Positions 59,061-64,000 of a stretch of DNA of 64,000 nucleotides are shown here, piece after piece (position 1 is the first letter of the stretch; each line of letters opens with the position of its first letter). The position numbers were made by a program, and so were the translations under genes. Source of the DNA: DATBMA01 sp036555105 (lineage in GTDB: Bacteria > Actinomycetota > Acidimicrobiia > Spongiisociales > ZC4RG35); assembly GCA_036555105.1 (NCBI GenBank), contig DATBMA010000031.1:34797-98796 (forward strand), written 5' to 3'. The notes beneath the pieces are model-generated. The model did no database searches. It worked only from the letters and a program-made list of their open reading frames with translations, and was not told the origin of the DNA.

Positions 59061-59061
59061 C

Positions 59062-60402
59062 TCACGCGGTAGCCGGGACTGCCCCCTCGAAGAGAAGGTC
59101 GAGCACCAGGGCAGCCGTCCATGCGAAGCGGTCGGCGCCGTGGCCGCCCCCGGTCTGTGGGTCGTAGTGCTCGTAGAACCCGGAGCGGCGGGGCACCTCG
59201 ATCAGCGACCGTCGCAGAGTGGATGCCAGGTCGTTGTAGCCGTACCTCAGCAGGCCATGGAAGAGCACCCAGTTGACGTTGATCCAGATCGGTCCCCGCC
59301 AATAGTTCGTCGGCAGAAAGCCGGGATGGCGGGGGTCGAAGCTCGGGACCATCCATGTGCTCGTATCGAGTGACACCCCGACCGAGTCGGTCAGCCCCTC
59401 GACCATTCGGGCCGCTTGCTCCTCGGTGGGCACCCCCGCGAACAGCGGCGAGAACCCCGGGCCGATCCGGGTGACGACCGGACTGTCGGCCACCAGGTCG
59501 TAGTCGACGTAGCAGGCGTGCTCGTCGTTCCAGAGTTTGGCCTGCATCGCCTCGCTCGCCTCCCGCCGCCATCGCTCGAACGGCTCCGGGTCCGCTCCGG
59601 TGAGGCGACAGATCTCGGCCAGGTCGGCGTTCGCCTGCACCCAGAGCGAGTTGTAGAGCACGTCGGCCACGGCGAAAGGGGTGGTGGCCCGGATCCGCTC
59701 GGGCAGGTATGAGCAGTCCCTGAACAGCTCGACAAGCGAAACGTAGCGGTCGTAGTCGTCGTCGGTCGGGCGCTCGGTCTGCTGGGCCTGAGCAAGGTCG
59801 GCTCGCACGTAGTCACGGACCGCCCGCGGTACCAGCCTGGCCATCGCCTGGTCCCAGATCGGGGAATTGTCCATGCCCGATTCCCACGGGTGCCAGATCT
59901 CGATGAGACCGTCGTCCCTGCGCACCCGTTCCCGGCGCAGATACGTGTGCCAAGAGGAGAGGCGGGGGAGCAGCTCCTCCAAGAACGAGACCGCCATCGC
60001 CGGTTCGGCGGCATTGCGATAGATCTCGAGGGCAGCGGAGGCGTGGATCGGCGGCTGGACGATTCCAGAGGTGCGAGGCTCCCGGGGAGCGTAGGGGCAG
60101 CGCTGGGTCTGCCAGAACTCAGGGCCAGGGAAGTAGTTGGCGGCTCCAGTGGTGAAGACGATGTGGGGGAGCATCCCGTTGCTCCACTGTCCCCTGAACA
60201 GCGACCGCAGCTCCTGCTGGGCCCGCGCCTGGTCGACGTGTGAGTAGCCGATGGCGATGAAGGCAGAGTCCCAGCTCCACTGGTGCGGGTACAGACGCGG
60301 AGATGGCCGGGTGGCGTGGCCGAGCCAGTTCTCCTCCAGCACCGTCATCGCCTCGTGGACCAGCGCCTCGTCGGCATCGGTCAGGGCGCGCGGATAAAGC
60401 AT
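59062..60402 (-). CDS. GH63-type glycoside hydrolase, mannosylglycerate-hydrolase-like
   Basis: A 446-residue (alpha/alpha)6-barrel hydrolase. YPHQWSWDSAFIAIGYSHVD carries the catalytic Asp, IWHPWESGMDNSPIWD and YWRGPIWINVNWVLFHGLLRYG are family blocks, and the general base Glu is in GFYEHYDPQTGGG. These are shared by GH63 trehalase/glucosidase relatives and mannosylglycerate hydrolases (MgH). It is divergent from mannosyl-3-phosphoglycerate synthase, supporting a role in breaking down mannosylglycerate to mannose and glycerate. No signal peptide, so it acts in the cytosol. Its stop is one base past the DinB-like gene stop. Confidence 0.82.
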   Translation of the reverse strand: MLYPRALTDADEALVHEAMTVLEENWLGHATRPSPRLYPHQWSWDSAFIAIGYSHVDQARAQQELRSLFRGQWSNGMLPHIVFTTGAANYFPGPEFWQTQRCPYAPREPRTSGIVQPPIHASAALEIYRNAAEPAMAVSFLEELLPRLSSWHTYLRRERVRRDDGLIEIWHPWESGMDNSPIWDQAMARLVPRAVRDYVRADLAQAQQTERPTDDDYDRYVSLVELFRDCSYLPERIRATTPFAVADVLYNSLWVQANADLAEICRLTGADPEPFERWRREASEAMQAKLWNDEHACYVDYDLVADSPVVTRIGPGFSPLFAGVPTEEQAARMVEGLTDSVGVSLDTSTWMVPSFDPRHPGFLPTNYWRGPIWINVNWVLFHGLLRYGYNDLASTLRRSLIEVPRRSGFYEHYDPQTGGGHGADRFAWTAALVLDLLFEGAVPATA

Positions 60403-60511
60403 GGGAATAGTGTGCCACTGCTGGGATTTAGACCACAGTCATGCAATCTCCCGGTTCAGTTTCGGCCCCGATCGGGTAGGTTGGCGTTCAGTCCCATTCC
60501 CTAGGAGGGAC

Positions 60512-61804
60512 ATGCGGATCGAGTCTCCCCATCGCGTGGAACGCTTCGGAGCCGTGCGGCTGCATGGCGTCCAGGAGGTCTATGAGTTCGACTCGGGCGG
60601 CGCCGAGGCGGTAGACGTCCCCGGGGCCGGGCCCGATTCGATCCGCCACATCCCGATGTCGGGGATCTCTGAGATAAAGCAGCAGATGGCGATCGTCATC
60701 CCGGTGAAGGGGGAGCGGCTCAAGGTCTTGGAGGGGGTGCTGGCCGCCATCCCCCACGACTGCCTGATCGTCGTGGTATCCAACAGCGACCGTCGTCCGG
60801 TCGACCGTTATCAGGCGGAGGTCGACACCGTCGAGCGCTTCTGTCGCAGAGTGCAACGGGGGGCGGTGATCATCCACCAGCGGGGGGCGGGTGTCTCCGC
60901 CGCCTTCCGGGAGGCCGGGATGCCCCAGCTGATTGACACCTCGGGCCTCATCCGCTCAGGGAAGGGTGAGGGTTTGCTGGTGGGAACGGCACTGGCCAAG
61001 TTGGCCGGGCGGGAGTTCGTTGGCTTCATAGATGCCGACAACTTCATCCCCGGAGCCGTGTTCGAATACGTCCAGGCCTTCGCCGCATCCTTCTATCAGG
61101 CGACCTCGCCGTTCTCGATGGTCAGGATCAGCTGGCACTCGAAGCCGACGTTCGAGGACGGGCAGCTCTACTTCAACCGGCTGGGCCGTGCGTCGCGGCT
61201 CACCAACGAATTCATCAATTTGCTCATCTCCGACTACACCGGGTTCGGGACCGAGCTGATCGTCACCGGCAACTCGGGCGAACACGCATTGAGCACAGAG
61301 CTGGCCATGCGGTTGAGCTACGCCGGCGGATACGCGGTCGAGCCGAACGAGTTGATCAACCTGCTCGAGTCATACGGCGGGATCCAGGCATCACCCGACT
61401 CGGATGTGAGCCGAGCAGGAGTCGACGTCTACCAGGTCGAGACTCGCAGCCCTCACCTCCACGAGAAGGGCGAGGACGAGCACATCCGCAATATGCAGTT
61501 GCAGGCGCTGAGCGTCCTCTACAACTCCCCGATCTGCCCTCCCCGGGTGCGCAAGCAAGTGGAGGCGGAGTTGCAGGTCGGCGGCCAGGCCGAGCTGCCC
61601 GAAGTCCCGATCTACCCGCGTCTCGACTCGATCGATTGGGACATCTTCTCGCATGTGCTTACCGTCCGCTCCCAGACCTTGCACCAGATCGAGCGAGTGG
61701 TGCCGACGGCGATCGTGCTCGAGAAGCCGATCCCCGAGCTCGGCGATGGCGACACCACGATCGAGCTCGATGCCATCCGGGTCGAGGAGCAGCCGGCCCG
61801 CTGA
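60512..61804 (+). CDS. mpgS: Mannosyl-3-phosphoglycerate synthase
   Basis: A 430-residue GT55 enzyme that joins GDP-mannose and 3-phosphoglycerate to make mannosyl-3-phosphoglycerate, precursor of the compatible solute mannosylglycerate. It begins RIESPHRVERFGAVRLHGVQ, and has MAIVIPVKGERLKVLEGVLA, the metal-binding FIDADNFIPGAVFEYV, and later TGNSGEHALSTELAMRL and SPHLHEKGEDEHI, all of MpgS type. ATG 60512 follows AGGAGGGAC; a longer frame from 60401 is not needed. The phosphatase MpgP is not in the window. It is divergent from the likely hydrolase of the product. Confidence 0.93.
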   Translation: MRIESPHRVERFGAVRLHGVQEVYEFDSGGAEAVDVPGAGPDSIRHIPMSGISEIKQQMAIVIPVKGERLKVLEGVLAAIPHDCLIVVVSNSDRRPVDRYQAEVDTVERFCRRVQRGAVIIHQRGAGVSAAFREAGMPQLIDTSGLIRSGKGEGLLVGTALAKLAGREFVGFIDADNFIPGAVFEYVQAFAASFYQATSPFSMVRISWHSKPTFEDGQLYFNRLGRASRLTNEFINLLISDYTGFGTELIVTGNSGEHALSTELAMRLSYAGGYAVEPNELINLLESYGGIQASPDSDVSRAGVDVYQVETRSPHLHEKGEDEHIRNMQLQALSVLYNSPICPPRVRKQVEAELQVGGQAELPEVPIYPRLDSIDWDIFSHVLTVRSQTLHQIERVVPTAIVLEKPIPELGDGDTTIELDAIRVEEQPAR

Positions 61805-61973
61805 TCCTCACGCGGGACCCACAGGGGGGACTCAGTGGCGGCCTACGACCAGTACCCGGCCGGCGCTCACACCAAGACAGCGCCCGAGACATGATTCCTG
61901 CCACTCCGCGCGGGTTGTCGCATGGCACGGGGCCGTCAAGGACGCACTGGCCGGCGACGATGTATTACCGGAC

Positions 61974-63116
61974 ATGGAATCGAGCAGCCCGACAGGCGGG
62001 GATCGCCCGCGCCTGACCGTGGTCAAGGACGGGTCCGCCCCCGACCCCTCTCCGAGCCTCCCTGCCGACCAGTGGGAGTCGGCCTACCGCGCTCTCGCGG
62101 ACACCACGGCCGACATCGTCACCCACAACACGGCCGATGGGATCTACGTCTACGTGTCCCCATCCTCCACAGCCATTGTCGGATGGGAGCCACGCGAGCT
62201 GATCGGCAAGTCCGCCTACGACTTCTTCCACCCAGACGATCTCGCTGCGATCGTCAAGGGCCACACGGCTGCCCTCACCACAGCAGAGCCGCAGGCCATC
62301 TCGTGTCGATTTCGCCGCAAGGACGGTGAGTACGTCTGGCTCGAGAGCAGCGGTCGTCCCCTCCGCGACTTCGGGACGGGCGAGATCGTGATGATGATCG
62401 CTGTGTCGCGCCTTGCCGGGAACCCGATCGAAGAGGCCGCCAAGCTCCGCCAGATCGTCAAGGACCGTGACCGGTTCGTCGCAACTGTATCCCACGAGAT
62501 GCGGACACCTCTCACGGCGGTGGTCGGCTTCGCCGAGATGCTCAAGGACGAGTCGGTCCCGATGGGCTCGGAAGAGCGGCGCCAGCTGATCAGGGCGATC
62601 GCCGAGGAGGCATTCGAGCTGACTCATATCGTCGAGGACCTGCTGGTCTCGGCTCGCTCCGAGAACGGGACCCTGGTGGTCGCCAAGGTTTCGGTGGACC
62701 TGCGTGCCCAGGTCGCGCAAGTGCTGGAGAGCGTCGGCGCCCGAGGAGAGAGCATCAAGCTCGAAGGTGATAGGCCACGGGCACTCGGCGACCCTTCCCG
62801 CGCCCGCCAGATCGTCCGCAACCTGGTGTCAAATGCCATCCGCTACGGCGGTCCCAACGTCAGGGTGATCCTCCGCTCGGCCGGTCCCCAGGTGTCCCTG
62901 GTGGTGGCCGACGATGGAGTCGGGCTCCATCCCGCCGAGTGGGAGCGGATCTTCGAGCCGTACTACAAGGCCGACACCGCGGTCGAGGTGCCAGGCTCGG
63001 TTGGTCTGGGGCTTACCGTCTCACGCCAGCTTGCCCGACTGATGGGTGGCGACCTCGTCTACAAGTTCGAAGACGGCGAGAGCCGCTTCGTCCTCACCAT
63101 GCCGCGCCTCGACTGA
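61974..63116 (+). CDS. Soluble PAS-domain sensor histidine kinase
   Basis: A 380-residue kinase without membrane helices. Residues 35-150 are a PAS domain (YVYVSPSSTAIVGWEPRELIGK, CRFRRKDGEYVWLESSGRP). The HisKA domain has the phosphorylated His in FVATVSHEMRTPLTAVVGF near residue 180; the ATPase domain has N box RNLVSNAIRYGG, G1 VVADDGVGL and G2 SVGLGLTVSRQLARLMGG. The signal is sensed in the cytosol. No response regulator is next to it, so it is an orphan kinase. The open frame begins at 61653, but that part overlaps mpgS. Confidence 0.9.
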   Translation: MESSSPTGGDRPRLTVVKDGSAPDPSPSLPADQWESAYRALADTTADIVTHNTADGIYVYVSPSSTAIVGWEPRELIGKSAYDFFHPDDLAAIVKGHTAALTTAEPQAISCRFRRKDGEYVWLESSGRPLRDFGTGEIVMMIAVSRLAGNPIEEAAKLRQIVKDRDRFVATVSHEMRTPLTAVVGFAEMLKDESVPMGSEERRQLIRAIAEEAFELTHIVEDLLVSARSENGTLVVAKVSVDLRAQVAQVLESVGARGESIKLEGDRPRALGDPSRARQIVRNLVSNAIRYGGPNVRVILRSAGPQVSLVVADDGVGLHPAEWERIFEPYYKADTAVEVPGSVGLGLTVSRQLARLMGGDLVYKFEDGESRFVLTMPRLD

Positions 63117-63122
63117 GGGCGT

Positions 63123-63151
63123 TTGTTGCACTTTCCGGCTTGGGGTAACCT
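63123..63151 (+). promoter_or_regulatory. Predicted promoter of initiator tRNA-Met
   Basis: TTGTTG (63123-63128) and TAACCT (63146-63151) are 17 bases apart, placing transcription start at about 63158, four bases before the tRNA. The -10 matches the G+C-rich boxes seen before several genes here. Confidence 0.5.
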
Positions 63152-63161
63152 TGGGTTACAC

Positions 63162-63235
<74 letters not shown>

Positions 63236-63239
63236 CTGA

Positions 63240-63275
63240 AAGCCCCGGTCAGCGCACTGCTGACCGGGGCTTCTA
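63240..63275 (+). terminator. Strong hairpin terminator after tRNA-fMet
   Basis: AAGCCCCGGTCAGC (63240-63253) pairs perfectly with GCTGACCGGGGCTT (63259-63272) around GCACT. It ends tRNA transcription and may also block read-through into or out of the integrase gene on the other strand. Confidence 0.85.
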
Positions 63276-63280
63276 CCGTG

Positions 63281-64000
63281 TTATGCGGTTCTTCTACCGG
63301 CTCTTCTACCGGCTGTTCCGGGTCGTGCCTCCTCGATGAGCTTCTCGAAGACGCGGGCTGCCTCGGCCTGCATCCCGGGGAGCACGTGTTGGTAGGTGTC
63401 GATGGTGAACGCCGGATTCCCGTGACCGAGTCGCTCGGAGACCACCTTGACTGGGATCCCGGCTTTGATGAGCAGGGTCCCATGGGTGTGCCTGACGTCG
63501 TGGAGACGGATCCTCGGCACGCCGGCTCGGCGGGCGATCCGTTCGAAGGTCTGAGAGATCGAATGGGGATGGACGGGTTGGCCGTCGATGTTGGTGAACA
63601 CCCAGTCGCCTGATTCGATTCCTACAGCCTCCTGCTCGGCGCGCTGCCAGTCCCGCCATGCGCTCAGAACCTCGATGGTCGTCGGATCTAGGTCGATGGC
63701 TCGCCTTGAGTTTCTGGTTTTGCCTCTGGACTCCCGGACCTCGTAGGCGACCGCGACCAGGCCCCGGTTGACCGAGAGACGCGACTTCTTGAGGTCGACG
63801 TCGTCCCAACGCAATCCAAGGAGCTCGCTCCTTCTCATGCCGGTCGAAGCCAGTAGCCAGAACGCCGGAAACAGGCGGTGACCGGCCGCCGCCTGCAGAA
63901 AGGCTTGTAGCTGTTGGGCATTCCAGGCTTGCGGCTCCGTCTTTGGGATCGACTTCAGCTTGGGAGCGTGAGCTACCAGGGCGACGTTTCGGTTGACCAG
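63281..64000 (-). CDS. Tyrosine recombinase (phage-type integrase), partial at window edge
   Basis: The last 239 residues of a site-specific recombinase; the frame stays open to base 64000, so the N-terminal part lies outside. Catalytic residues: Arg in LLASTGMRRSELLGLRWDD, His/Arg in IRLHDVRHTHGTLLI, and the Tyr nucleophile in FTIDTYQHVLPGM; LGHGN carries the second His. The core-binding part begins AWNAQQLQAFLQAAA. It has C-terminal Arg/Gly residues (GRRAGRR). It lies 45 bases beyond tRNA-fMet and points back toward it, as in integrative elements and prophages. Confidence 0.9.
   Translation of the reverse strand: MVNRNVALVAHAPKLKSIPKTEPQAWNAQQLQAFLQAAAGHRLFPAFWLLASTGMRRSELLGLRWDDVDLKKSRLSVNRGLVAVAYEVRESRGKTRNSRRAIDLDPTTIEVLSAWRDWQRAEQEAVGIESGDWVFTNIDGQPVHPHSISQTFERIARRAGVPRIRLHDVRHTHGTLLIKAGIPVKVVSERLGHGNPAFTIDTYQHVLPGMQAEAARVFEKLIEEARPGTAGRRAGRRTA

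Overview
The window looks like the chromosome of a high-GC actinobacterium (Actinomycetota), probably uncultured and possibly near Acidimicrobiia. Supporting genes are a DivIVA-like coiled-coil protein, a WS/DGAT acyltransferase, a UPF0182 membrane protein, DrrA/DrrB-type ABC exporters, BioY, an AhpE-like peroxiredoxin and mannosyl-3-phosphoglycerate synthase. Starts are often GTG or TTG, and many genes begin only 6-9 bases after a TANNNT -10 box, so leaderless transcription seems common. The lineage is inferred from gene content only.

Layout. 0-4.4 kb: end of cysS, rlmB, an NTF2-like protein, tRNA-Thr, a LytR_C-domain protein, a LiaF-like membrane protein and an AI-2E-type transporter. 4.4-9.6 kb: a branched-chain amino-acid-type ABC uptake operon (livHMGF) facing its lipoprotein solute-binding gene across a shared terminator; LivH carries an added secreted N-terminal domain. 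9.8-16.6 kb: AlaX editing hydrolase, DUF1697, quinone-reductase-like protein, a CvpA-CAP fusion, a MarR regulator divergent from a DrrAB-like exporter, and an alpha/beta hydrolase. 16.6-24.9 kb: WS/DGAT, a KimA-like APC permease with duplicated C-terminal domains, tRNA-Arg followed by a duplicated tRNA 3' half, a second AI-2E transporter, and an overlapping MscS / NYN-LOTUS / FAD-oxidase operon.

24.9-29.2 kb is an aromatic amino-acid block. A 19-codon leader peptide rich in Phe, Tyr and Trp codons and a strong terminator hairpin precede a fused DAHP-synthase-like/chorismate mutase gene. pheA and tyrA lie close by on the other strand. This is a textbook-style attenuator, but the DAHP-synthase half appears to have lost its metal and PEP residues.

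29.2-48.2 kb: TatA, peroxiredoxin, a zincin-like protein, MoaE, BioY, a Lon-like PDZ protease, a DivIVA protein with a MuF-like Cys/His tail, UPF0182, a small membrane protein, a P-loop protein with a patatin and an acyltransferase, an S15 hydrolase / sarcosine-oxidase-like / homocysteine methyltransferase cluster, and a GT39-like mannosyltransferase-type protein. 48.2-57.7 kb: a large cyclase-AAA-TPR signalling protein, a cytoplasmic HtrA-like protease divergent from an HxlR regulator across a perfect 11-bp inverted repeat, an ABC-2 exporter, a lipoprotein, a Tat-exported amidohydrolase and Hsp20. 57.9-63.1 kb: a PhnB-like protein, a DinB-like protein, mannosylglycerate synthesis (MpgS) divergent from a GH63/mannosylglycerate-hydrolase-like enzyme, and a soluble PAS histidine kinase. 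The right edge holds initiator tRNA-Met and a truncated tyrosine recombinase, most likely the left end of an integrated element.

Across the first half, a short-period repeat built from GAGACCGT-like units occurs in at least five intergenic gaps, mostly between convergent genes, where several copies can fold into long hairpins.
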